Position numbers and translations under genes: made by a program. A stretch of DNA of 64,000 nucleotides from Niveibacterium sp. SC-1 (GTDB lineage: Bacteria > Pseudomonadota > Gammaproteobacteria > Burkholderiales > Rhodocyclaceae). The stretch spans positions 3,286,001 to 3,350,000 of the forward strand of contig NZ_CP151275.1 of the NCBI RefSeq assembly GCF_038235435.1. Reading direction: 5' to 3'. Within the stretch, counting starts at the first letter, position 1. Each line of letters starts with the position of its first letter. The notes beneath the pieces were generated by a model that was not told where the DNA came from, ran no database searches, and saw only the letters and a program-made list of their open reading frames with translations. This document shows, piece after piece, positions 1 through 8,308 of this stretch.

Positions 1-1311
1 CCGATCAGCCTGTTCGACGATGCGCGGCCGCTCGGCCTGCGCCCGCGCCACCAACTGGCGGACCGACGCGATGCGCGTGCCCTCGCCCACTGCGCTGGCG
101 CGGATCACCAGCGGGCTGCCGCCATTGACGCTGCCGGCCGCGACCTCGTCGCCCACGCTGCGGGCCCGCGGCCGGCTCTCCCCGGTCAGCCAGGACTCAT
201 CCAGTTCGCTGCGACCGTCGAGGATCTCGCCGTCAGCAGGAACCGCCTCTCCGGGACGGATGCGCAGTACGTCGCCAGGCTGGAGCAGGCTCGCCGGCAC
301 CCGCTCGCCCGTTTCGTCGGGCCAATGGGGCAGGTGTTCGGCGAAGGCCGGCACGATCCTGCCCAGCTCCTCCGTTCCACGCACCGCGCGCTGGCGTGCC
401 AGCATCTCGAGGTAGCGGCCGCAGAGCAGCAGGAAGACGAACATCGTCACCGAGTCGTAGTACACCTCGGGCCCACCCGTGAGCGTCGCCCACAGGCTCG
501 CGAGGAAGGCCGCGCCCACGCCCAGCGCTACCGGTACGTCCATGCCCAGGTGGCGCAGGCGCACGTCGCGCCACGCGCGACGGAAGAAGGGAGCGGCCGA
601 ATAGAGCACCACCGGCAACGTGAGCGCCAGGCTGGCCCAGCGCATCAGGTATTCGACGTCGGCCGTCATCTCGCCGGGTTTGGCGATGTACACCGGATAG
701 GCGTACATCATCACCTGCATCATGCCGAAGCCCGCGACCAGCAGGCGCCACAAAGCCGATCGTCGCTCGCTCTGGGCTACGAGCTCGGTCTTGTGCGGAT
801 CGAAGGGGTGGGCGCGATAGCCGATTGCGGCCACCGCCGCGAGGATCTTCGACAGCGCAATCTCGGCCTCGCGCCAGCGCACCCGCGCACGTCGCGTCGC
901 GTAGTTCACCTGCACCGCGGTGACGCCCGGCAGCTTTGCCAGATGCTGCTCGTTGAGCCACACGCAGGCCGCGCAGGTGATGCCTTCGAGGATCAGATCG
1001 GCTTCGCGCTCGCCTTCGCCCACGGGCCGCACGAAGCTCTTCTGGAACTCGGGATGATCGAAGAGACCCAGTTCTTCAAGGTCAGGCGGCATCGCCTCGC
1101 GGCGCGAATCCGGCAGCGCATCGCGATGGCGGTAGTAGTCCCCCAGGCCGGCATCGGCAATCGCCTGCGCCACGGCGGCACAACCCGCGCAGCACATCCG
1201 TTGCGACACCCCACCGAGCCTGACCACATGGTGGACGCCGGCTGCAATCGGCAGACCGCAGTGGTAACACGCCTGCGCGGTATCGGCAGGAGGGGCGAGG
1301 ACTTCGGACAC
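1..1311 (-). CDS. ccoI: Heavy-metal translocating P1B-type ATPase, CcoI/FixI-like (5' part, cut by window edge)
   Basis: Integral membrane ATPase expected to export copper (Cu+), in the CcoI/FixI subgroup linked to cbb3 oxidase assembly. The 437 visible codons hold an N-terminal cysteine cluster (C15, C18, then C40-C41 and C44), which is typical of CcoI-type proteins. A heavy-metal-associated domain follows with the metal-binding motif ITCAACVW (C113, C116), then several membrane helices and the actuator motif LTGES near residue 400. The CPC transport motif, the phosphorylation site and the ATP-binding domain lie beyond the left edge. Start is a GTG with GGAG five bases upstream. The call CcoI rather than CopA rests on the extra N-terminal cysteine domain; the rest of a cco cluster is not visible. 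Confidence 0.85.
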   Translation of the reverse strand, partial: MSEVLAPPADTAQACYHCGLPIAAGVHHVVRLGGVSQRMCCAGCAAVAQAIADAGLGDYYRHRDALPDSRREAMPPDLEELGLFDHPEFQKSFVRPVGEGEREADLILEGITCAACVWLNEQHLAKLPGVTAVQVNYATRRARVRWREAEIALSKILAAVAAIGYRAHPFDPHKTELVAQSERRSALWRLLVAGFGMMQVMMYAYPVYIAKPGEMTADVEYLMRWASLALTLPVVLYSAAPFFRRAWRDVRLRHLGMDVPVALGVGAAFLASLWATLTGGPEVYYDSVTMFVFLLLCGRYLEMLARQRAVRGTEELGRIVPAFAEHLPHWPDETGERVPASLLQPGDVLRIRPGEAVPADGEILDGRSELDESWLTGESRPRARSVGDEVAAGSVNGGSPLVIRASAVGEGTRIASVRQLVARAQAERPRIVEQADR

Positions 1312-1423
1312 AAATGCTCCAGGGCGGGCGCCTGCGGCGCGCACGCGTCAGGCGAAGCCCGCAAGCCTAGCAGACGCCGCTTGAGGCCCTTTGCGTTACC
1401 ACAGCCGCGAGCGCCCGCCTGCG

Positions 1424-2158
1424 TCAGCGCGGTGGCATGCGCAGGCCGCCATCAAGTCGGATCACTTCGCCGTTGAGATAGTGATTCTCGATCGCGTGCT
1501 GGGCTAGCCGTGCGAACTCCTCGCCCGTACCCAGGCGCCGCGGATAGGGCACGTTGGCGGCGAGCCCGTCGCGCAGCGTCTGCGGCATGCGCGCCATGAT
1601 GGGCGTGTCCATGATGCCCGGAGCAATGCCGACCACGCGGACCGCATGGCGCGCGAGTTCGCGTGCGGCGGGCAGCACCAGGCCGGCAACGCCCGCCTTG
1701 GCGGCGGCGTACGCGGCCTGACCCACCTGGCCTTCATAGGCGGCGATCGACGAGGTCAGCACCACCACGCCGCGCTCCTCTCCGCGCAGCGGCGTGTCTG
1801 CCATCAGCGCGCTGGCAAGCCGCAGCAGGTTGAAGCTACCGACAAGATTCACCTCGACCACCCGCCGGAAGTCTTCCAGAGGGGCCGGGCCTTCCTGGCC
1901 GAGGATTTTTGCCGATGCGACGATGCCGGCGCAGTGCACCGCCGCGCGCAGCGGTCCCATCGCGCTGGCCTCTTTCAGCGCGGCCAGCAAGGCCACCTCG
2001 TCGCAGACATCGGCACTCGCGTACGCGCCGCCGGGGGCGTCGTCAGCCTTGTCTATCCCGAACACCGTCGCGCCCTGTGCGGCAAGCCAGGTGCAGGTCG
2101 CCGCCCCGAGGCCGGAGGCCGCGCCTGTCACCACGATCACGCCTGCGTGCAGATCCAT
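1424..2158 (-). CDS. Short-chain dehydrogenase/reductase (SDR), 3-hydroxyacyl-CoA dehydrogenase type 2-like
   Basis: Classical SDR of 244 residues, cytoplasmic, NAD(P)-dependent. The N-terminus carries the Rossmann motif TGAASGLG. The catalytic Ser lies in LTSSIAAYEG and the Tyr/Lys pair in YAAAKAG. The PGIMDTP segment and the C-terminal LDGGLRMPP are typical of the HSD10/3-hydroxyacyl-CoA dehydrogenase branch, so a role in fatty acid or branched amino acid degradation is likely, but the substrate is inferred. The ATG start is preceded by a very strong GGAGGAAGG ribosome binding site. It lies downstream of icd on the same strand, but a clear terminator separates them, so it probably has its own promoter. 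Confidence 0.85.
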   Translation of the reverse strand: MDLHAGVIVVTGAASGLGAATCTWLAAQGATVFGIDKADDAPGGAYASADVCDEVALLAALKEASAMGPLRAAVHCAGIVASAKILGQEGPAPLEDFRRVVEVNLVGSFNLLRLASALMADTPLRGEERGVVVLTSSIAAYEGQVGQAAYAAAKAGVAGLVLPAARELARHAVRVVGIAPGIMDTPIMARMPQTLRDGLAANVPYPRRLGTGEEFARLAQHAIENHYLNGEVIRLDGGLRMPPR

Positions 2159-2183
2159 TCGCCTTCCTCCGAAATCCGTTCTC

Positions 2184-2213
2184 AAAAAAAACGGGCCCCT
2201 CGCGGAGCCCGTT
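2184..2213 (-). terminator. Rho-independent terminator of icd
   Basis: On the minus strand a seven-pair stem AACGGGC/GCCCGTT with a ten-base loop is followed by a run of Ts. It sits 25 bases beyond the icd stop codon. Confidence 0.85.
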
Positions 2214-2238
2214 CTTCGACTGCAGCGCCTGCGGCAAA

Positions 2239-3486
2239 TTACATCTGCGAAATCATCGCATCGCCGAAAGCCGAGCAGGAGACTTCGGTGGCGCCTTCCA
2301 TCAGGCGGGCGAAGTCGTAGGTGACGGTCTTGGCGGCGATCGCGCCTTCCATGCCCTTGATCACCAGATCGGCAGCCTCGGTCCAGCCCAAGTGGCGCAG
2401 CATCATTTCGGCCGACAGGATCAGCGAACCGGGGTTCACCTTGTCCTTGCCGGCGTACTTCGGCGCGGTACCGTGGGTGGCTTCGAAACATGCGTACTGG
2501 TCGGAGATGTTGGCGCCCGGAGCGATGCCGATACCACCGACCTGAGCGGCCAGCGCGTCGGAGATGTAGTCGCCGTTCAGGTTCAGCGTGGCGATCACGT
2601 CGTACTCGGCCGGACGCAGCAGGATCTGCTGCAGGAAGGCGTCGGCGATGACGTCCTTGACGATGACTTCACGACCCGTCTTGGGGTTCGTGAACTTGCA
2701 CCACGGGCCGCCGTCGATCTCCACCGCGCCGAATTCGTTCTTCAGCAGCGCGTAGCCGAAGTCGCGGAAGGCGCCTTCGGTGAACTTCATGATGTTGCCC
2801 TTGTGCACCAGCGTCAGGCTCTTGCGATCGTTTTCGATCACGTAGCGCACGGCGGCGCGCACGAGGCGCTCGGTGCCTTCCTTCGACACCGGCTTCACGC
2901 CGATGCCACAGTTCTGCGGGAAGCGGATCTTCTTAACGCCCATTTCGTTCTGCAGGAACGCGATGACCTTGTTGGCCGTGTCGGAGCCTGCTTGCCATTC
3001 GACGCCGGCGTAGATGTCCTCGGTGTTCTCGCGGAAGATGACCATGTTGGTCAGTTCCGGCTGCTTGAGCGGCGAAGGCACGCCCTTGAAGTACTGCACC
3101 GGGCGCACGCACTGGTAGAGGTCCAGCTCCTGGCGCAGGGCCACGTTCAGCGAACGGATGCCGCCGCCGACCGGGGTCGTCATCGGGCCCTTGATCGAGA
3201 CCGAGAACTCCTTGAGCGCGGCGAAGGTTTCCGCGGGCAGCCACTGGTCCGGGCCGTAGAGCTTGGTCGACTTCTCGCCGGCGTAGACCTCCATCCAGTG
3301 GATCTTCTTCTTGCCGCCGTAGGCCTTGTTCACCGCGGCGTCGATGACCTTGATCATGACCGGGGTGATGTCCACACCGATGCCGTCGCCTTCGATGAAC
3401 GGGATGATCGGGTTGTCAGGAGTGGTTTGGCCGGGAACGATTTTCTGGCCGCCGGCGGGAACCTTGATCAGGGACTGGGCGCTCAT
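2239..3486 (-). CDS. icd: NADP-dependent isocitrate dehydrogenase
   Basis: Converts isocitrate to 2-oxoglutarate and CO2 with NADP+ in the TCA cycle; cytoplasmic homodimer. At 415 residues it is one residue shorter than E. coli Icd and collinear with it. The substrate-binding loop [13 protein letters not shown] is intact, including Ser112, the equivalent of the E. coli serine phosphorylated by AceK. The Mg/isocitrate motif [17 protein letters not shown] near residues 300-320 is also present. The start is the ATG with AGGAAG upstream. A matching aceK gene lies about 10 kb away, so flux control at the isocitrate branch point by phosphorylation is expected. Confidence 0.97.
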   Translation of the reverse strand: MSAQSLIKVPAGGQKIVPGQTTPDNPIIPFIEGDGIGVDITPVMIKVIDAAVNKAYGGKKKIHWMEVYAGEKSTKLYGPDQWLPAETFAALKEFSVSIKGPMTTPVGGGIRSLNVALRQELDLYQCVRPVQYFKGVPSPLKQPELTNMVIFRENTEDIYAGVEWQAGSDTANKVIAFLQNEMGVKKIRFPQNCGIGVKPVSKEGTERLVRAAVRYVIENDRKSLTLVHKGNIMKFTEGAFRDFGYALLKNEFGAVEIDGGPWCKFTNPKTGREVIVKDVIADAFLQQILLRPAEYDVIATLNLNGDYISDALAAQVGGIGIAPGANISDQYACFEATHGTAPKYAGKDKVNPGSLILSAEMMLRHLGWTEAADLVIKGMEGAIAAKTVTYDFARLMEGATEVSCSAFGDAMISQM

Positions 3487-3667
3487 GAGTTGCTTCCTCA
3501 GGGATGGGGTTTGACTGGAGTAATAGCGGCGGCGGCTGGCAGACATGGCAGCGCCCCGACATTGCCGGGGCCGCTGGCTGAGGTCCTGCGTCCGCGGGGC
3601 CAGGACGGCGGCCGACGCGGGCACTGCGCCGAGGCATCGGCAACGGTGCCGAAACCCACAGCGGCGG

Positions 3668-3697
3668 ATTATCGCCGATTTGCCCGCCCGCCTCCAA
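3668..3697 (-). promoter_or_regulatory. Possible sigma-70 promoter for icd
   Basis: Reading the minus strand, TTGGAG and GATAAT are separated by 18 bases about 180 bases upstream of the icd start. The -10 matches five of six positions and the -35 only about three, so this is tentative. The rest of the 3487-3851 gap is GC-rich with no gene that I can support. Confidence 0.35.
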
Positions 3698-3851
3698 ACC
3701 CGCGCGCGCATGGCGCGCGGCGCGGCGTCCGTACGCATCGGTACGCCACCCGGGTCTTTGCAAACAAGCGTTGCAGCCTATCAAGCCCCTGCCCGACCAC
3801 CCGTATTAGCGATTGCAGGTGCCGGATCGAAAAACAAACAAGGAGACAGGC

Positions 3852-5123
3852 ATGCAATCGACGCGGAGCATTCGATGGATAGTGGCGAGCCTGATGCTGA
3901 TCAGCGTTGTGGCGCTCGCATGGCAGCAGCTCGGGATGAACGTCAGCGTGCGCATCGACGCAGCCACGCACTGGAGCCTCACGGCGAGCAACGACAAGGC
4001 CTCGGGCGGAGCCAGCGAGGCCACGCTCTCGCGCGAAGGCCAGAAGCTCGTCCTGCACTGCAAGCTCGCAGCAGGCGCCACACCTGCGCACTGCGGGCTC
4101 GATGCCGAGATCGGCAAGGCCAGTCGCGGCTACGACTTCTCACGCTTTGACCGGATCGTCGCGCGCCTGGGCGCGCAGGGCGCGACCCCACCGCAGCTCA
4201 CCCTGCGACTCAACAGCACGCGCCGCGACGGCGTTGCCGGCGCTCGCCCCAGCGAGTTGCCGCTCCCGGCGGACGGCGAGATCGAAGCGCCACTCGGTGC
4301 CTTGCAGGTACCACAGGCCTGGCTGGACGCCCAGAAGCTCGACGCTACCCGCCGGGCGATCGAGGTTTCCAACGTCACCCTGGTGCAGTTGCTGCTCAAC
4401 GGCGAGCCCGGCGACTACACGCTCACGCTCGACTCGCTCGAACTGCGCGGCAAGGCCTTCACCCTTGGCGAAGTCGCACTGGCCGTCGTCGGACTCTGGA
4501 TGCTCGCCGGGCTGGCGTACCTGGTCTTCGACCTGCGGGTGCTGCGGCGACAGCTCCTTGCACTGCAGGAACGCGACGCCCGCCTGAAGGAGCTGAACAA
4601 TGCCCTGCAGATCGAAACCGCGACCAACGACAAGGCCCCGCGCCGCGACCCGCTCACCGGCGTGCGCAACCGCGTCGGCATGCGCGACGACCTGCTGCGC
4701 GAATTCGAACGCGCCCGCAGCGAGAAGACACCGCTGTCGGTCGTGTGCTGCGATATCGACCATCTGTCGACGATCAATGAAAGCCACGGACAGCCGCTGG
4801 GTGACGAGGTACTGGTCGCCTTTGCCCAGTCGATCGCCCGCCGGGTGCGCTCCAGCGATCTCGTGGTGCGCTGGGCCGACGACGAGTTCTTCCTCTTCTG
4901 CCCGGACACTTCCTACGAATCCGGGCTCGCCCTGGCCGAGAAACTGCGCTCCATCGTGATGAGCCACGACTGGCCCAAGCACCTGGGCGTGACCGCAAGC
5001 TTCGGTGTCGCGACCCTTAGCGAAGAGCCCATCGCCGACTGCCTCGCGCGCGCCGATGCCGCGCTCTTCAATGCCAAGCAAAACGGACGCAACCGGGTCG
5101 AAGGCCTGGTGCGCAATCGCTGA
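3852..5123 (+). CDS. Membrane-anchored GGDEF-domain protein with degenerate active site
   Basis: Predicted inner-membrane signalling protein of 423 residues. One helix (about 8-24) and a second (about 207-227) flank a periplasmic region of about 180 residues rich in beta-strand-like segments, perhaps a jelly-roll ligand-binding domain (inference). A short coiled linker leads to a GGDEF domain (265-420). The signature is ADDEF (342-346) instead of GGDEF, and the substrate motif reads DIDHLSTINE with Glu310 where Asp is usual. In contrast the inhibitory c-di-GMP site RxxD is intact (R333-D336) at the normal distance of five residues. This suggests a reduced or absent diguanylate cyclase activity, possibly a receptor. 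Start chosen at the ATG with AGGAGACAGG upstream. It is followed after 115 bases by an unrelated secreted protein gene. Confidence 0.85.
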   Translation: MQSTRSIRWIVASLMLISVVALAWQQLGMNVSVRIDAATHWSLTASNDKASGGASEATLSREGQKLVLHCKLAAGATPAHCGLDAEIGKASRGYDFSRFDRIVARLGAQGATPPQLTLRLNSTRRDGVAGARPSELPLPADGEIEAPLGALQVPQAWLDAQKLDATRRAIEVSNVTLVQLLLNGEPGDYTLTLDSLELRGKAFTLGEVALAVVGLWMLAGLAYLVFDLRVLRRQLLALQERDARLKELNNALQIETATNDKAPRRDPLTGVRNRVGMRDDLLREFERARSEKTPLSVVCCDIDHLSTINESHGQPLGDEVLVAFAQSIARRVRSSDLVVRWADDEFFLFCPDTSYESGLALAEKLRSIVMSHDWPKHLGVTASFGVATLSEEPIADCLARADAALFNAKQNGRNRVEGLVRNR

Positions 5124-5238
5124 CCGTTTGGCGCAGGCCGGCGCCGCCCGGCCTGCGTGGCTTGATGCTCTCGCGCGCGGCAGGTAGAAAGCGCCTCCCG
5201 GCCGCGACAGGCCGGAAACGACAACTCCCGACGACACG

Positions 5239-6639
5239 ATGACCCGACACCCCCTTGCCGCCTGGCGACGCGCCAGCCCGTTCCTGGCCCTGCTCTTTTC
5301 CGCAGCCGTGCAAGCCGCGCCGGCCGCCTGGTTTGCCGACGCCGCGACCCAGTGCCGCGTCTGGAATCCTTTTCCGGCCCCGGGTGAAACCGTCAGCTGG
5401 AATGGCCCCTGCGTGGACGGCAAGGCCCACGGCGAAGGCACTCTGGGTTTCGCATCGCCTGGCGAGCACAGCGAGTACCGCATCGTCATGGTCGAAGGCC
5501 ATATGGCCGGCCGCTTCGAAGCGCAATTCTTCGACGCGGCCGGCAAGCTCACCGGGCAGCAGATCGGCTTCTCACGCACGGAATCCCTGCTCGACGAGAA
5601 CTACGCCAAGAGGCTGGGCCCGGACGGCAAAGGTTTCAGCATCGACTACCGGGTCAATCGCAAACTGCAGGGCAGCTACCGCGAGAACCTCAGCGACAAC
5701 CGTGAGCGCGCCGCTTACCTCACGCCCACGGGTAACGACGATGTCAATCAGCGACAGAACGCGGTCTATCTCGCACGCTACAACCCCGACCGGCAGACCT
5801 GGTCGGGTTGGCCCGATGCGGCCACGCGCGAACGCGACGGCCTGAGTGCATACGTCGTCGTGACCGGCGCGCCGGGCGCCTGGGTGACGCATCGCTGCGA
5901 GAACGACAGCTACGAAGCCTGCAACCGTCTGTTCGCCGAACAGCTCGCGGCCAATGGCTACGTCGACTGGCCCAGCGCCCGCATGGCGCGGATCGATGCG
6001 GCCTGGCAACAGATTCAAACGCAGGCGCGCGAACAGGAAAAGCGCAGACAGGAAATGGCCCGCGAAGCAGAACGGCGGCAGCGTGAGCATGAGGCCAACC
6101 TGCAGAAGCTCAACGCCGAGAAGCTCTATACCTACGCGAGCAAACTGGAGCAGAACCAGGACTTCGAAGGCGCCCTGGATGCGCACCGCGCGCTCATCGA
6201 ACGCTTCCCCAACCACAAGTTCGCCAGCCTTGCCGTGGCCCGTATACCGGTCCTGCAAGACAAGCTCGATCGCCGCAACGCGGACCTCGCCGCGCAACAG
6301 GCCAGTGCCGAGCGCGACACCCGTGCTGCGGCCGACAAGGCCCAACGCGAAGAGCAACGCCAGGCGCAGCTAAAAGCCGAACAGGAGCGCCAGCAGTCCG
6401 CACAGGCGCAGATCCTTGTGCAACGCCAGGCCGCCTACGACCAGTGCAAGGCGCGCGCCGACGAATGCAACCGCAACTGTGCAGTCGACGGGGGCGCAGC
6501 GCTGGTCGCGGGCATCGCCGGCCTGGCCAATCCCAAGTCGGTCAATATGGACGGGCTCAACCAGCTCAACGCGCGCGCGCAGAATTCCTGTGCACGTTGC
6601 GAATCGATGGCGCGCACCTGCGAGGCCAGCAAGCCTTGA
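5239..6639 (+). CDS. Unrecognised secreted protein with MORN-like motif, coiled coil and cysteine-rich C-terminus
   Basis: I do not recognise a family for the whole protein (466 residues). A signal peptide (about 1-27, cleavage near VQAAPA) suggests export. The N-terminal part contains a MORN-like repeat, CVDGKAHGEGTL, a motif type often found at membranes. Residues about 255-410 are rich in Gln, Glu, Arg and Ala and predicted to be mostly coiled coil. A short TPR-like stretch (LEQNQDFEGALDAHRALIERF's region near 300-320) is embedded in it. The C-terminus has two clusters of three cysteines (C-x6-C-x3-C and C-x2-C-x6-C), which could form disulfides in the periplasm. Ten cysteines are present in the mature protein. 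It lies alone between a GGDEF gene and a convergent XRE gene. Confidence 0.7.
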   Translation: MTRHPLAAWRRASPFLALLFSAAVQAAPAAWFADAATQCRVWNPFPAPGETVSWNGPCVDGKAHGEGTLGFASPGEHSEYRIVMVEGHMAGRFEAQFFDAAGKLTGQQIGFSRTESLLDENYAKRLGPDGKGFSIDYRVNRKLQGSYRENLSDNRERAAYLTPTGNDDVNQRQNAVYLARYNPDRQTWSGWPDAATRERDGLSAYVVVTGAPGAWVTHRCENDSYEACNRLFAEQLAANGYVDWPSARMARIDAAWQQIQTQAREQEKRRQEMAREAERRQREHEANLQKLNAEKLYTYASKLEQNQDFEGALDAHRALIERFPNHKFASLAVARIPVLQDKLDRRNADLAAQQASAERDTRAAADKAQREEQRQAQLKAEQERQQSAQAQILVQRQAAYDQCKARADECNRNCAVDGGAALVAGIAGLANPKSVNMDGLNQLNARAQNSCARCESMARTCEASKP

Positions 6640-6684
6640 CCGCGCCGCTGCCGCAGGAGGCCTCCCTCCTCGCGGCGCGAGCCC

Positions 6685-6873
6685 TCAGGGCGTGAAGATG
6701 TCCTCGATCTTCAAGCCAAGAAAGCGCGCGATGCGGAAGGCCAGCGGCAGGCTGGGGTCGTAGCGGCCGCTCTCGATCGAGATCACTGTCTGCCGACTCA
6801 CTTCCAGCGCCTCGGCCAGTTGCTGCTGGGTGAGGCCTCGAGCCTGGCGCAAGGCCTTCAGCTGGTTCTCCAT
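6685..6873 (-). CDS. Small XRE/Cro-type transcriptional regulator
   Basis: A 62-residue protein that is essentially one helix-turn-helix domain: LTQQQLAEALEVSRQTVISIE is the core HTH (about 14-34). The C-terminal IEDIFTP is typical of the short YozG-like regulators. It starts 18 bases after the stop of the reductase gene on the same strand, so the two are probably one transcript. A perfect palindrome just upstream of that transcript is a plausible operator for this protein, giving autoregulation. The regulator lacks any ligand-binding domain, so signal input would need a partner or its own abundance. Confidence 0.85.
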   Translation of the reverse strand: MENQLKALRQARGLTQQQLAEALEVSRQTVISIESGRYDPSLPLAFRIARFLGLKIEDIFTP

Positions 6874-6891
6874 CGGGCCCGGAGTGAAGAC

Positions 6892-7974
6892 TCAGCAGCT
6901 CGCGACGAGGCCATCGGCGACCACCTGCCGCAGATGGTCGTCGAAGGTATTCGCCGCATCCCTGTACACCATGTCGAGCTCCTGCGTCAGACGCTTTCCG
7001 TCGAAGTACAGGGGGTGACCGACATTGCGCGACACGAAGCGCCGGCGCAGCCCGACCAGGGGCGCGATCAGCCAGATCAGGAGCTTGGGCGCCTCTCCGC
7101 GCGGCAGCCTGTCCGGCAGACCGAAGGCTTTGACGCGCAGAAGACGTGCGATCTCGATCAGGCGCAGGCTGGCAGCGACCGCCAGATAGCGTCCGTGCGC
7201 CCGCGGATCGGTGGCGGCGACCACATGCGCCCGCGCGGCGTCGCGCACGTCCACCACGCCCAGCCACAGCGCCGGCACACCCGAGCGGAAAGTGCCCTTG
7301 AGGAAACCGAGCAGCATCGCCACGCTGGTCGGGTCCGCGCGCCGCGACAGGGAGGGACCGAAGATCGCGCCGGGATGAATGGTGAGTAGCGACCAACGCG
7401 TCTGCGCCCTTTCCATCTCCCAGGCAAGACGTTCCGCGGCCGTCTTGGAGTAAGCGTAAGGGTTGTCGCGCGGTTCGCGTTGCGGATTGATGTCGGACTC
7501 GCGCACCGTGTGTCCGCGCTCCACCCCCACCGAACGGGCGTCCTCGTAGAGCGCGACGATGCTGCTCGTGAGCACCACCCGCCGCACGCTGGCGGTCCGG
7601 TCAACGGCATCCAGCACCGCGCGCGTCCCCTCCACGGCAGGACGCAGCAGGGACGCTTCGATGTCCTTGGGCATGTCCAGGAAGTACGGCGAGGCGGTAT
7701 GGATCACGGAACCGCAGCCCTGCATGGCGGCATCGAAACTGCCGGGCTCGCCGAGATCCGCTTCGAACAACTGCAGGTCACCCGGGTACTGCGCCTGCAG
7801 CGCATGCAGATGCGCACATTTGGCGGTGTTGTCGACATCGCGGACGGTGGCGTGCACCCGGTGTCCAGATTCGAGCAGTTGGGCCACGATCCATGAAGCG
7901 AGATAGCCGGAGGCGCCGGTCACGAGAATAGGAAGACCGGGGGTCGAGGCTTGACCGTGCATGGACTGCGACAT
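6892..7974 (-). CDS. NAD-dependent epimerase/dehydratase family reductase (dihydroflavonol-4-reductase-like)
   Basis: Extended SDR of 360 residues acting on an aldehyde, ketone or sugar substrate with NAD(P)H; cytoplasmic. It shows the N-terminal nucleotide-binding motif VTGASGYLASWIV (about 18-30) and the catalytic YSKTAAE (Tyr-x3-Lys). The pattern of motifs resembles DFR/aldehyde-reductase proteins rather than sugar epimerases. The ATG start was chosen because GGGGAA lies just upstream and an upstream TTG/ATG extension has no such site. The downstream XRE regulator gene follows after 18 bases. Seventeen bases before the start lies a perfect inverted repeat that probably controls expression. 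The true substrate cannot be read from sequence. Confidence 0.85.
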   Translation of the reverse strand: MSQSMHGQASTPGLPILVTGASGYLASWIVAQLLESGHRVHATVRDVDNTAKCAHLHALQAQYPGDLQLFEADLGEPGSFDAAMQGCGSVIHTASPYFLDMPKDIEASLLRPAVEGTRAVLDAVDRTASVRRVVLTSSIVALYEDARSVGVERGHTVRESDINPQREPRDNPYAYSKTAAERLAWEMERAQTRWSLLTIHPGAIFGPSLSRRADPTSVAMLLGFLKGTFRSGVPALWLGVVDVRDAARAHVVAATDPRAHGRYLAVAASLRLIEIARLLRVKAFGLPDRLPRGEAPKLLIWLIAPLVGLRRRFVSRNVGHPLYFDGKRLTQELDMVYRDAANTFDDHLRQVVADGLVASC

Positions 7975-7990
7975 GTATTCCCCGCGTGAC

Positions 7991-8006
7991 GTAAAGTGTG
8001 CTTTAC
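7991..8006. promoter_or_regulatory. Perfect palindrome, probable operator of the reductase-XRE pair
   Basis: The sequence GTAAAGTGTGCTTTAC is two perfect 6-base arms (GTAAAG/CTTTAC) around four bases. It ends 17 bases before the reductase start codon, where a bound repressor would block transcription. A lone GTAAAG half-site also occurs at 8211-8216 on the way to the divergent efflux operon. The remainder of the 7975-8308 gap shows no gene that I can support. Confidence 0.65.
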
Positions 8007-8308
8007 ATAGTGCGCGCCGCACCCACAGATATCAAGCGTGCCTTACCTCTGTCGAGGCATGTACCTTGCGAGCAGACCCGGGCACGTGTGTCCCGAACGC
8101 CGGTCTATGGATCGGGCAGGCTTTCTTAAGTGAGGATGAAGACGCGCGTATAGCGCGCGCTACAAGTACCTGTAAGCAACTGTTTCAGGCGTAATGGCCT
8201 GTAAAGTCACTGGCTTGCACCCGGGCGGACTCGCACACTCCGCCATGCCCCCGAACGTCTGCAGTCCGTGCTGAATCCGTTTCAAAGCCCATTGGTCCCA
8301 CCCACAAA

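Noticed and set aside
1909..3882. 657-codon plus-strand frame opposite icd
   Set aside because: Shadow of icd; product is Arg/Asp/His-rich without any domain.
4140..5579. 479-codon minus-strand frame opposite the GGDEF gene
   Set aside because: Shadow of the GGDEF protein gene and the next CDS; the plus-strand protein has clear membrane segments and a GGDEF domain.
8140..8165. Alternating GC/TA stretch near 8150 as a possible operator for the efflux operon
   Set aside because: Its two halves are only roughly complementary and the stretch is GC-rich like its surroundings; not distinguishable from chance.
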